Shown: piece by piece, positions 25,771-33,746 of the stretch
How the letters are laid out: each line of letters starts with the position of its first letter
How positions within the stretch are numbered: position 1 is the first letter of the stretch
NCBI RefSeq assembly: GCF_028649475.1
Contig: NZ_JAQSIP010000002.1
Location: 638,255 to 702,254 of the forward strand
Source of the DNA: Curvibacter cyanobacteriorum
GTDB taxonomy: Bacteria; Pseudomonadota; Gammaproteobacteria; Burkholderiales; Burkholderiaceae_C
Length of the DNA stretch: 64,000 nt
Direction of reading: 5' to 3'
The notes under the pieces: model-generated
Told to the model about the DNA's origin: nothing
The model's database searches: none
Seen by the model: the letters and a program-made list of their open reading frames with translations, nothing else
Position numbers and translations under genes: made by a program

Positions 25771-26547
25771 ATGAACCAAGCAACATCCCATTCACCCGCT
25801 TTGTTGGAGGGCCGGCTGGCGCTGGTCACCGGCGCCGCCGCCGGCATTGGGCGCGCCATCGCCCTGCAATACGCCCGCGCTGGAGCGCGGGTGGTGCTGG
25901 TGGACCTGAAGGCCGAGGCCTGTGAGGCCACGGTGGAGCAGATTCGACAGTCGGGTGGGCAGGCATGGGCCTTCTCGCTCGACATCACGGATGTTCCGGC
26001 CTGCGAGGCCCTGGCGCTTGACGTCAGCCTGAAGATCGGTCCGTTGGACATCCTTGTCAACAATGCGGGCATTTTGATTCGCGCCGGACTCGATGCCCCC
26101 GAGGTGCACCACAAGTTTCGCCGTGTTTTTGATGTCAACGTCATGGGCGGCTTCAACGTGCTGCATGCCTTTTTGCCGGCCCTGCGGCAGACCCGCGGCA
26201 ATGTCATCAACATCGCATCGGGGGCGGCCTTCATTGCGCAGCCCGGCTGCATCGGTTACTCCAGCTCCAAGGGCGCGGTGAAGATGCTGACCCAAAGCAT
26301 GGCGGTCGACCTGGGCGCCGACGGCATTCGGGTGAATGCGATCGCTCCAGGGGTCATCGAGACCGCCATGACCGAGGCCACCCGCGCCGACACCCGGCGC
26401 CTTGAGGGCTTCTTGAAGCGCACCCCACAGGGGCGTGTGGGTCAGCCCGACGAGATCGCAGCGCCTGCTGTGTTCTTGGCTTCATCAATGGCCAGCTACA
26501 TCAACGGCGTGACGCTGCCGGTGGATGGGGGCATGTTGGCCAACTGA
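25771..26547 (+). CDS. SDR-family oxidoreductase, last gene of the plus-strand operon
   Basis: The ATG at 25771, after AGGAGACACC, gives 258 residues; the upstream in-frame extension overlaps livM. Motifs are 'LALVTGAAAGIGRAI', 'ILVNNAGIL', the catalytic 'YSSSKGAV' and 'VNAIAPGVIETAMTEAT'. It is a complete classical SDR, 13 bp after livM and 27 bp before the bidirectional terminator. It may oxidise the hydroxy acid released by the lactonase or a hydroxyacyl-CoA. Confidence 0.92.
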   Translation: MNQATSHSPALLEGRLALVTGAAAGIGRAIALQYARAGARVVLVDLKAEACEATVEQIRQSGGQAWAFSLDITDVPACEALALDVSLKIGPLDILVNNAGILIRAGLDAPEVHHKFRRVFDVNVMGGFNVLHAFLPALRQTRGNVINIASGAAFIAQPGCIGYSSSKGAVKMLTQSMAVDLGADGIRVNAIAPGVIETAMTEATRADTRRLEGFLKRTPQGRVGQPDEIAAPAVFLASSMASYINGVTLPVDGGMLAN

Positions 26548-26574
26548 CGACGCATTCGTACCCGCTACACAGCC

Positions 26575-26603
26575 AAAAGGCCCGGTGGTGACCGGGCCTT
26601 TTT
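26575..26603. terminator. Bidirectional intrinsic terminator between two convergent catabolic operons
   Basis: The arms AGGCCCGGT and ACCGGGCCT flank a 4-nt loop, with an A-run before and a T-run after. It can therefore stop both the plus-strand operon ending at 26547 and the minus-strand operon ending at 26670. Confidence 0.88.
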
Positions 26604-26669
26604 GTGGATGCCCCATCGAAGGGGAGTGGCCTCAACGCCCCAGCTTGCAGCCTGGGGCGGTGGTCGGCT

Positions 26670-27437
26670 TCAACGCCCCTGGAACACCGGCGGGCGTTTC
26701 TCTGCAAAGGCCCGCATGGCCTCGCGCGAGTCCTCGGTCTGGCCCAGTTCAGCGGTCATGTTCTGTTCGAAGCGGTAGCCGTCGCGCAGGGTCATGTTCT
26801 CGATGGTGGCTGCCGAGTTCTTGGCGGTGCGGCTGGCCACGGGGCTCTTCGAGGCAATGCGCTTGGCCATTTCCATGGCGGCCGGCATCAGTTCTTCCAG
26901 CGGCAGGCAGGCTTCCACAATGCCGCGTCGGTACAACTCGGGGCCTGGAATGCGGTCACCTGTCAGCATCATGCGGCGGGTCAGCGAATGGCCACAAACG
27001 CGCATGGCGTGGCGGCCCCCGCCCATCAGGCCCACATCCACCTCAGGCAAGCCCAACGAGGCATTTTCCGAGCACATCAGGATGTCGCAAGAGACCGCAA
27101 TCCCCAGGCCTGCCCCCAGTGCTGCGCCGTTGATGGCAGCAATGACGGGTTTCTTGCACTCGATGATGGAGTAGCTCAATTCACGGGCGCGGCGCGAATG
27201 GGCCCAGCGTTCACCAGGTTCGAACGTCTTGTTGGCGCGGCTCTTGATGTCGGCCCCGGCGCAGAAGATCTTGCCCGCACCGGTGAGCACCACCACGCGC
27301 ACGTCGTCGCGGTCGCTCATCTGGTCGAAGGTGGCGATCATCTCGTCCATCAGACCGGCCGACACCGCATTGACGGGTGGGGCGTCCATGGTGACCACGG
27401 CCACATGGTCTTCAACGGTCAGCTTCAAATATTGCAT
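26670..27437 (-). CDS. Enoyl-CoA hydratase/isomerase (crotonase family), last gene of the minus-strand operon
   Basis: The ATG at 27437, preceded by AGGAGATAAAC, gives 255 residues. Motifs are 'GKIFCAGADIKSRANK', 'AAINGAALGAGLGIAVSCDI' and 'GLPEVDVGLMGG'. Like its paralogue at 12559, it keeps the second catalytic glutamate but has glycine where hydratases carry the first. The two share their C-terminal third closely, pointing to a duplication within the island and possibly to consecutive beta-oxidation cycles. Confidence 0.93.
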   Translation of the reverse strand: MQYLKLTVEDHVAVVTMDAPPVNAVSAGLMDEMIATFDQMSDRDDVRVVVLTGAGKIFCAGADIKSRANKTFEPGERWAHSRRARELSYSIIECKKPVIAAINGAALGAGLGIAVSCDILMCSENASLGLPEVDVGLMGGGRHAMRVCGHSLTRRMMLTGDRIPGPELYRRGIVEACLPLEELMPAAMEMAKRIASKSPVASRTAKNSAATIENMTLRDGYRFEQNMTAELGQTEDSREAMRAFAEKRPPVFQGR

Positions 27438-27474
27438 GTTTATCTCCTTGTTGGGATGGTTGGTTGGCAAAAAA

Positions 27475-28107
27475 TCAGAAACGGTGTCGGCGCGCTTCGC
27501 TCATGCGCAGCGAGCTCAGGCCATCAATGACCAGGTGCTGGCCGGTGATGCGGTTGGTCGGGGCGGCAAACAGGCTCACGGCGTGGGCCACCGCACCCCG
27601 GTTCTCCGGGCTGTCCTGGCGCTCGTGTGCAAACTCGGCGGCCACCAGGTTGACGCTGATGCCCTCGGCCTGCAGCTCCAGCGCCATCGACCGGGACATG
27701 GCCGCCAGGGCCGCGCTGGCCGCCATCTGGTGCACGCCGCCCCAGGCGCCCAGGTGTCCACGTGAGCCCACGTGCACGATCTGAGCGCCCGACGACAGGT
27801 GAGGCAGCACCTGCTGAACCACCCGCACGACAGAAAAGAGTTGCTGCTCCAAAGCGGTTTCGAAATCGGCGTCTGTGATGTCTTCGAAGCGCCGGTGGGA
27901 CAAGGCGGTGGGGGTCATGAGCACCAGCGCGGCAAGCCCATTCAGGCCGAGCAGGCGCTCGGCCACGGCGTGGGGCGCACAGGTGTCGAGGCGCAGTACC
28001 CCATGCCCATCGTCTGAGAGTCGCGCGTGCACCACCTCGGTCAGGGGTTCTGGGGTGCCGATCAACAACAAGGGGCTGGGGGCCGCGGTGGGGGAGTGGG
28101 GTGACAT
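27475..28107 (-). CDS. Degenerate SDR-fold protein lacking cofactor and catalytic motifs
   Basis: The 210-residue frame has good codon use and a recognisable C-terminal SDR outline ('GAQIVHVGSRGHLGAWGGVH', 'RITGQHLVIDGLSS'). The glycine-rich TGxxxGxG motif is replaced by 'LLLIGTPEPLTEVV'. The YxxxK active site reads 'HQMAASAALAAM', so both tyrosine and lysine are lost. It is probably not an oxidoreductase; a partner or regulator of the adjacent complete SDR (28144-28905) is possible. It lies 36 bp downstream of that gene in the same operon and is not obviously frameshifted. Confidence 0.75.
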   Translation of the reverse strand: MSPHSPTAAPSPLLLIGTPEPLTEVVHARLSDDGHGVLRLDTCAPHAVAERLLGLNGLAALVLMTPTALSHRRFEDITDADFETALEQQLFSVVRVVQQVLPHLSSGAQIVHVGSRGHLGAWGGVHQMAASAALAAMSRSMALELQAEGISVNLVAAEFAHERQDSPENRGAVAHAVSLFAAPTNRITGQHLVIDGLSSLRMSEARRHRF

Positions 28108-28143
28108 GGCAGGAAGCGGTTCTGAAAGCTGCGGGCGGTGGGG

Positions 28144-28905
28144 TTAGAGCGGCGGCATGCCGACGCTTTTGCCGCCGTCTACAAAGATCACCTGGCCCGT
28201 CATTTGCGAGGCCCGGGGCGAGGCCAGGAATGCGACCGTGTCGGCAATCGTCTGCGGGCTGGCCGCGGCGCCACTGGGTTCGCGTTGTTCCAGGCTGCGT
28301 CGGACTTCGGGCGAGAAGCCCTCCAACATGCGGGTGTCAACCATGCCCGGTGCCACCGCATTGACAGCAATGCCACGCCACCGCAATTCGATCGCCATGG
28401 CGCGAACCATGCCCACGACACCGGCCTTGCTGGCGACGTAATGGGCGGCACCGGCGCCCCCCAGGTAACCACGCGATGCGATCTGGATGATGCGCCCGCC
28501 CGGCTTGAGGCGGCGCACCGCCTCCTGGGCCACGATGAAACTGCCCACCAGGTTGACGCCCAACATGCGCCGCAGCCTGGGTGCATCGAGTTCACGCAAT
28601 GCGAGCATGCTCGAGGCCATGCCGGCGTTGTTGACCACCACGTCCAAGCGCTCGAGCCCTTCAATCACCCGGGACACGCCGGCTCGGTCCTGCACATCCA
28701 GCCCTGCAGCCTGAACTGACAAACCCTGTGCTTGCAGGGCCAGGGCTTGGGTCGTGACCTCGGCCTCGTCCAGATCGGTGGCCAGCACATGAAAGCCATC
28801 GAGCGCCAGTTGCGTGGCAATCGACAGCCCGATACCCCGTGCTGCGCCAGTGACCAGGGCGCAAGCGCGTTCTTCGGGCTGGGTCGGGGGGAGCGGCGCC
28901 ATCAT
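28144..28905 (-). CDS. SDR-family oxidoreductase of the minus-strand operon
   Basis: The ATG at 28905 overlaps the upstream stop by 4 bp (ATGA), giving 253 residues; a longer in-frame start lies inside the preceding gene. Complete SDR motifs are present: 'ALVTGAARGIGLSI', 'VVNNAGMASSML', 'HYVASKAGVVGM' and 'VNAVAPGMVDTRM'. The pattern resembles 3-hydroxyacyl-CoA and acyl-carrier-type dehydrogenases, but substrate cannot be set. It sits between a Bug protein and the degenerate SDR. Confidence 0.92.
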   Translation of the reverse strand: MMAPLPPTQPEERACALVTGAARGIGLSIATQLALDGFHVLATDLDEAEVTTQALALQAQGLSVQAAGLDVQDRAGVSRVIEGLERLDVVVNNAGMASSMLALRELDAPRLRRMLGVNLVGSFIVAQEAVRRLKPGGRIIQIASRGYLGGAGAAHYVASKAGVVGMVRAMAIELRWRGIAVNAVAPGMVDTRMLEGFSPEVRRSLEQREPSGAAASPQTIADTVAFLASPRASQMTGQVIFVDGGKSVGMPPL

Positions 28906-29900
28906 TCGAGAACGATCTGGGTTTTCTGGAGCACGTCGCTCCATTTGGCTCGTTCAGCCATGACCCGGCGTTCCAATTCCTCGGGGGTGCTGCCTTGGGG
29001 CACCACCCCCACGGCGCTGATCCGGTCGCGGACCGAGGGCATGGTCAGCACTTCGTTGATGAGTCGACTCAGTCGGTCCACGATGGCCTTGGGCGTACCG
29101 CTGCGCATGGCGATGTAGTTGATCGCGGTCACGTCGTAGCCAGGCAGGCTGGTGGCGATGGGCTGGATGTCGGTGGGGATGCCGGGCAGGCGTTGGGCCG
29201 ATGACATGCCAATGGCACGCAGCTTTCCGGCTTTGACCTGCGGCAGGGCCGCCGCGCTGCTGAGGAAGGCCGTCTGCACTTGCCCACCCATCACGCCGGC
29301 CAGGGCCGGTCCTTCGCCGGTGAACGGCACCATGGTCATGTCGGTGCCCGCCAGCAAATTGAAATAGGCGCCCATGAGGTGGCCCTGGCCGCCGGTGCCT
29401 GCGGTGGCGTAGTTCACAGAGCCCGGCTTGGCCCGAGCAGCGGCAATCAACTCGGGCACGGTTTGCACGTTCAGCTTGGGGTCAACCACCAGCAGGTAAG
29501 TTGCCGCCACCGTTTGGCTGACGGGCGCGAAATCTGCCACAGGGTCGTAGCGCACCGAACGCGGGGCCAGGTATTGGGCTGCAGGGGTGCACCACACCAT
29601 CGTGTAACCATCGGGGGCCTGCTGCAAGGCGTAGGTCACGCCCACGGTGCCTGCAGCGCCGGCCTTGTTCTCGACCCAAACGTTTTGCCCCAGCTTGTCG
29701 GTCAGCGCCGCGGCCAGGATTCGGGCCACCACATCGGCACCACCACCCGGTGGAAAGGGCACCACCAGGCGCAGGGGGCGGTTGGGCCAAGCGGCCTCTT
29801 GTGCTTGGGCTGGGAACGCGAGCGCGGCAGCGCAGCCACCCAGGCTGCCCAACAGCAGGCGGCGACGCAGGAGATTCACGTGAGAGGTGTCGGTGTTCAT
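28902..29900 (-). CDS. Bug/TctC-family periplasmic solute-binding protein A
   Basis: Starting at the ATG at 29900 (GAGG upstream) it has 332 residues. A GTG at 29957 overlapping the previous stop by 4 bp would add 19 residues and cannot be excluded. The signal is twin-arginine-like ('NLLRRRLLLGSLGG', then 'FPAQAQE'). Bug signatures are 'WPNRPLRLVVPFPPGGGADV', 'VENKAGAAGTVGVTYALQQA' and 'PFTGEGPALAGVMGGQVQTA'. It is adjacent to and strongly resembles the next Bug gene (shared 'VPFTGEGPA'). Both lie in an acyl-CoA catabolic operon without TctAB. Confidence 0.92.
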   Translation of the reverse strand: MNTDTSHVNLLRRRLLLGSLGGCAAALAFPAQAQEAAWPNRPLRLVVPFPPGGGADVVARILAAALTDKLGQNVWVENKAGAAGTVGVTYALQQAPDGYTMVWCTPAAQYLAPRSVRYDPVADFAPVSQTVAATYLLVVDPKLNVQTVPELIAAARAKPGSVNYATAGTGGQGHLMGAYFNLLAGTDMTMVPFTGEGPALAGVMGGQVQTAFLSSAAALPQVKAGKLRAIGMSSAQRLPGIPTDIQPIATSLPGYDVTAINYIAMRSGTPKAIVDRLSRLINEVLTMPSVRDRISAVGVVPQGSTPEELERRVMAERAKWSDVLQKTQIVLE

Positions 29901-29953
29901 GGGGCTCAGCCTCGAAAGGGCAAGGGGAAAGGGGCGTTGGGGGTGGCGCAGGT

Positions 29954-30943
29954 TCACTCCAGCACCAGACCACTGCGCTGGACCGTGTCCTGGACGCGTT
30001 GACGCTCGGTCTGGATACGGCGCCGCAGCGCCTCGGGGGTGCTGGCGGTGGGCGACACGCCCAGTTGGGTGATGCGTTCCCGAACCGCTGGGCTTGCCAG
30101 CACGGCCTGCAGGGCTTGGCTCATCTTGTCGATGATGGGCTGAGGCGTGCCTGCGCGTGCCGCCACGTAATTGATGGCCACCAACTCAAAGCCAGCGACC
30201 GTCGCAGAGATCGCCGGCAGGCCGGGGGGCAGTCCTTCGAGTGGTTCGCTGGAGGACAGTCCGAGGGCCCGCACCCGCCCAGCCACCACATGGGGCAGGG
30301 CGCCCGCGCCACTGATGAACGCCATCTGCACATCGCCGCGCATCAGGGCCATCATGGCGGGGCCTTCGCCCGTGAAGGGCACCTGGACCAGCTCAGTTCC
30401 CGTGGCCAGGCCGAACGACGCGGCCATGTAATGCCCGAAGGTCCCTGTGCCTGCCGTTCCGTAGTTCAGCTTGCCCGCCTGGTGTTTGGCGCTGTCGATC
30501 AGATCGCGCAGCTGACGCCAAGGTTGCTGTGGGCCCACCACCAGCAAGTAAGGGGCCGTGACCACCAGGCTGACGGGGGCCAGGTCCTTCACGGGGTCGT
30601 AGCGGAGGTGTGCGGGGGACATGATCTGGGCGGAAGGGGTGCACCAGATGAAGGTGTAGCCGTCAGCCGCCGCCTGCAAGCCGGAGGTCACCCCGGTGGT
30701 GCCGCCTCCGCCGGGGCGGTTTTCCACCACCACGGCTTGACCAAGCCGATCGCCAAGGGCCTGGGCCACCAACCGGGCCACCGTGTCAGCACCACCGCCG
30801 GGTGCAGCCGGGACGATCAGTCGCACGGGGCGCTGCGGCCAGCCATCGTTGGCCGCCTGAGCCCTGTTTGACAGCAGCCAGCACGCGCCCAGGCAGCGCG
30901 AGGCGAGGGCGGCGCCCACGCTTTGAAGCCACAGCCTTCTCAT
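29954..30943 (-). CDS. Bug/TctC-family periplasmic solute-binding protein B
   Basis: The protein has 329 residues with an N-terminal signal ending near 'NRAQAAND'. It shows 'WPQRPVRLIVPAAPGGGADT', 'VVVENRPGGGGTTGVTSGLQ' and 'LVQVPFTGEGPAMMALMRGD'. It overlaps the acyl-CoA synthetase stop by 4 bp and is tandem with Bug protein A, from which it probably arose by duplication. Together with the Liv importer the island encodes three different periplasmic receptors, so two or more related compounds may be recognised. Confidence 0.92.
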   Translation of the reverse strand: MRRLWLQSVGAALASRCLGACWLLSNRAQAANDGWPQRPVRLIVPAAPGGGADTVARLVAQALGDRLGQAVVVENRPGGGGTTGVTSGLQAAADGYTFIWCTPSAQIMSPAHLRYDPVKDLAPVSLVVTAPYLLVVGPQQPWRQLRDLIDSAKHQAGKLNYGTAGTGTFGHYMAASFGLATGTELVQVPFTGEGPAMMALMRGDVQMAFISGAGALPHVVAGRVRALGLSSSEPLEGLPPGLPAISATVAGFELVAINYVAARAGTPQPIIDKMSQALQAVLASPAVRERITQLGVSPTASTPEALRRRIQTERQRVQDTVQRSGLVLE

Positions 30944-32559
30944 GCCGGGGCGAGCGCCTGTTGCGCCATCTCGCGGGCCAGTCGGTAGTCGCCCTTGCCC
31001 GTGTCTGCGCGGGGCAGGCGGTCAACCGCAATGAAATGCTTGGGCATTTTGTAGCCCGCCAGGTAAGGGGTCAGGCCGCTGCGCAGCGCCGCCCCGTCAG
31101 GCGTCGTTGAGCCGGCCTGCAGCAGGGCCACGATCACATTGCCCCAGCGTTCATCCGGTACCCCGACCACCAGCGCGTCGTGCACGCCGGGCAGGCGCTT
31201 GAGGGCCTCTTCGACCTCCTCGACATAGATCTTCTCGCCGCCGGAATTGATCACCAGGCTGCCGCGACCGAGCAGCTGCATCGATCCATCGGGGTGGCGG
31301 CGTACCCGGTCCCCAGGCACCGAATAGCGTTGCCCGTCGATCATCCGGAACACCTCTGCCGTCTTCTTCGGGTCACCAAAATAGCCCTCTGGCAGGGGCT
31401 CGCCCCGGGCCAGCCAGCCTTCGCCTGGCTGGTCTGCGGGCACCAGTCGTCCGTCGTCATCGATGAGGACGGTCTGAGGGCCAGGCTGGAAGCAACCCGT
31501 CGGGGTGCTGCGCTCTCGGGTGGTGATGGCGTAACCCAGGCCCGCAGCCTCGGAGGCGCCATAGATGTCGGCCAGCACCAGCCATGGCAGGTGTCGCAGC
31601 AGTCCCGCCTTGACCTCCTCACTCCACATCAAACCCGCGGAGCTGATCACTTTGAGTGCCGACAGATCGTAGCGGCCGGGGGCCTCATCGAGGGCTGCCA
31701 GCATGGGGCGGGCAAAGACATCGCCCACGATCAGGATGCGGCTGGCACGTTCGCGCTCGGCCAGTTGCCACAGTTCGTGTGCGCTGAAGCTGCGCTCGGC
31801 CAGCAAAAGCGCTGTGCCGCCGTTGAGCAGCTCTGCCAGTGTGCTGCTGATGCCGGCACCATGCATCAATGGGCAGGCCGGCAACACCCGGCCAGGGCTG
31901 GGGTTGGCCGCGATCAAGTCCAGGTGCTCCGCCAGACTGGTGGCGCGGCGCGCCACGAGGGGGGATTCCTGCTGGCAGGCGCGGTAATGGTGGCCTGGCC
32001 AAATCACCCCCTTCGGACGCCCGGTGGTGCCTCCGGTGTAGAGCAGCAGCGGGTCGCGAGCCTCGCGTTGAATGCCCAGGGGGCTGGCGTCACCGTCCGC
32101 GGCCCAGTCCTGGAAACGGGCTGTGGCCTCGCCTTGTCCTGCGCCGTCCAGGCAGACACGCGTGCGCAGCGCGGGCAGCTTGTCGACCAGCGCTGCCACG
32201 GTGGAGGCGTACTCCGCTTGGTACAGCAGCGCCGTGGCGCCGGCATCCTCCAGCACGCCGGCCAGTTCGTCCACGGTGTAGCGGTAATTGAGGTTGACGT
32301 GGATGAGCCGTGATTTGAGGCAGGCGATGAACCCTTCGATGTAGCCCGGGTGGTTGCGGGAGAGAAAGGCCACGCGTTCACCACTTTGGTGGCCCGCCGC
32401 GAGCAAGGCGCGTGCAACCCGGTTGCTGCGCTGGTCAAGTGCCTGCCAGCTCACCACGTGGGGGCCATGGACTATGGCGGGCCGGTCGGGCGGCACGCGG
32501 CTGGCCACGGCGTCCAGGATGTTGGCCAGGTTCCATTGGGCATCGGTGGGGGCGCTCAT
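30940..32559 (-). CDS. AMP-forming acyl-CoA synthetase, minus-strand operon
   Basis: The protein has 539 residues. Motifs are 'LLLYTGGTTGRPKGVIWPGH' (AMP signature), 'LADIYGASEAAGLGYAI', 'RVRRHPDGSMQLLGRGSLVI' with 'NSGGEKIYVEEVEEALKRLP', and the C-terminal lysine region 'LPRADTGKGDYRLAREMA'. It overlaps both neighbours by 4 bp. It differs clearly from the synthetase at 14971-16617, so the island has three distinct acid-activating enzymes. It most resembles fatty-acid and cyclic-acid CoA ligases; substrate unknown. Confidence 0.93.
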   Translation of the reverse strand: MSAPTDAQWNLANILDAVASRVPPDRPAIVHGPHVVSWQALDQRSNRVARALLAAGHQSGERVAFLSRNHPGYIEGFIACLKSRLIHVNLNYRYTVDELAGVLEDAGATALLYQAEYASTVAALVDKLPALRTRVCLDGAGQGEATARFQDWAADGDASPLGIQREARDPLLLYTGGTTGRPKGVIWPGHHYRACQQESPLVARRATSLAEHLDLIAANPSPGRVLPACPLMHGAGISSTLAELLNGGTALLLAERSFSAHELWQLAERERASRILIVGDVFARPMLAALDEAPGRYDLSALKVISSAGLMWSEEVKAGLLRHLPWLVLADIYGASEAAGLGYAITTRERSTPTGCFQPGPQTVLIDDDGRLVPADQPGEGWLARGEPLPEGYFGDPKKTAEVFRMIDGQRYSVPGDRVRRHPDGSMQLLGRGSLVINSGGEKIYVEEVEEALKRLPGVHDALVVGVPDERWGNVIVALLQAGSTTPDGAALRSGLTPYLAGYKMPKHFIAVDRLPRADTGKGDYRLAREMAQQALAPA

Positions 32560-33743
32560 GCAGTCTGCTCCTGGGCGGTGGGGGGCAACGGGAGGTGGGG
32601 GGATGGCAGTGTCGCATCGGTCAAGGCCATGAAGCGATCGCGCTGAAAATCGGCGTTGCCAAAGGCCATGTCGATCATGCTCAGGCGCTTGAGGTAATGG
32701 CTGACGGCCAGCTCATCACTGGTGCCCACGCCACCGTGCAATTGCACCGCCTGGTAGCCCACATAGAGGCCACATTGGCCCACCCGGGCCTTGGCGGCCG
32801 CGACGGCGCGTTGCCCATCAACCCCCCCGGTCTCCAGTCCGTCCAGCGCCAGTTGCAACATCGAGCGAGCCTCTTCGCAGGCGATGCGCATGTCCACGAT
32901 GCGGTGCTGCAGCGCCTGGAAGCTGCCGATCGTGGTGCCAAACTGTTGGCGCACCTTGAGGTAGTCCAGCGTCATCGCACAAACTTCGTCCATGGCGCCA
33001 CAAGCCTCAGCCAGGCGCGCCGTGATGGCATGGTCCACAGCGTCCTGCAGGAGCGCCAGCCCTTGCCCCTTGGGGCCCAACAGGGCCAATGGCGGTACCT
33101 CGACCCCGCGGAGCTCGAACTGGCTGATGTGCTGGTGATCGGGGCTTCGGAAGTCCGTGCGGTGCAGCCCCGGTGTGTCGGCAGGCAGCAGGAACAGCGA
33201 AATGCCTTCAGCCTGGTGGGCAGGCCCCTCGGTTCGGGCGGGAATCACCAGCCATTGCGCCGTGTCCCCATCGGGCACCCAAGGCTTGAAGCCGTCGAGA
33301 CAAAAACCGTTGCCGCTGGGTTTGGCCGTGGTCTGCACACTGTCCAGGCGGAAGTGGGCTCCGTTCTCGCCCAGGGCGGTGGCCACCCGGACGCTGCCGT
33401 CGGCAATGCCTTCAAACAGGCGCTTTTGCGGCGCCTGGCCAGCCTGTGTCAGCAGCCGAACCGCCATCACGCAGGTGCTGATGTAAGGCCCGCGGAACAG
33501 GCCCCGTCCCAAGCCCTCGGCCACGATGGCCACCTCTGCCGGGCCGGCGCCAATGCCGCCCTCGGCCTCCGGAATGAACAGGGCCAGCCAGCCCATGTCC
33601 GCCATTTGTTGCCAGTGGGCTTCATCGTACGGGGCGCCGCCAGCGCTGAGTTTGCGCCAGTGCTCGAAACGCCCGTGTTCCCGGACAAAGCGGTCCACGC
33701 CGTCCGCCAGCATCTTTTGTTCAGGGGTGTGATGGTTGTGCAT
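32556..33743 (-). CDS. Acyl-CoA dehydrogenase, small-partner type
   Basis: The protein has 395 residues. It lacks the usual 'SEPxAGSD' block but has 'GWLALFIPEAEGGIGAGPAE', 'RQQFGTTIGSFQALQHRIVD' and 'AVQLHGGVGTSDELAVSHYL'. This matches the N-terminal half of the fused protein at 16654-18993. It lies 3 bp after the next dehydrogenase and overlaps the CoA ligase by 4 bp. Such pairs form alpha2beta2 acyl-CoA dehydrogenases with a larger substrate cavity, which suits a branched or cyclic CoA ester. Confidence 0.92.
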   Translation of the reverse strand: MHNHHTPEQKMLADGVDRFVREHGRFEHWRKLSAGGAPYDEAHWQQMADMGWLALFIPEAEGGIGAGPAEVAIVAEGLGRGLFRGPYISTCVMAVRLLTQAGQAPQKRLFEGIADGSVRVATALGENGAHFRLDSVQTTAKPSGNGFCLDGFKPWVPDGDTAQWLVIPARTEGPAHQAEGISLFLLPADTPGLHRTDFRSPDHQHISQFELRGVEVPPLALLGPKGQGLALLQDAVDHAITARLAEACGAMDEVCAMTLDYLKVRQQFGTTIGSFQALQHRIVDMRIACEEARSMLQLALDGLETGGVDGQRAVAAAKARVGQCGLYVGYQAVQLHGGVGTSDELAVSHYLKRLSMIDMAFGNADFQRDRFMALTDATLPSPHLPLPPTAQEQTA

Positions 33744-33746
33744 GTC

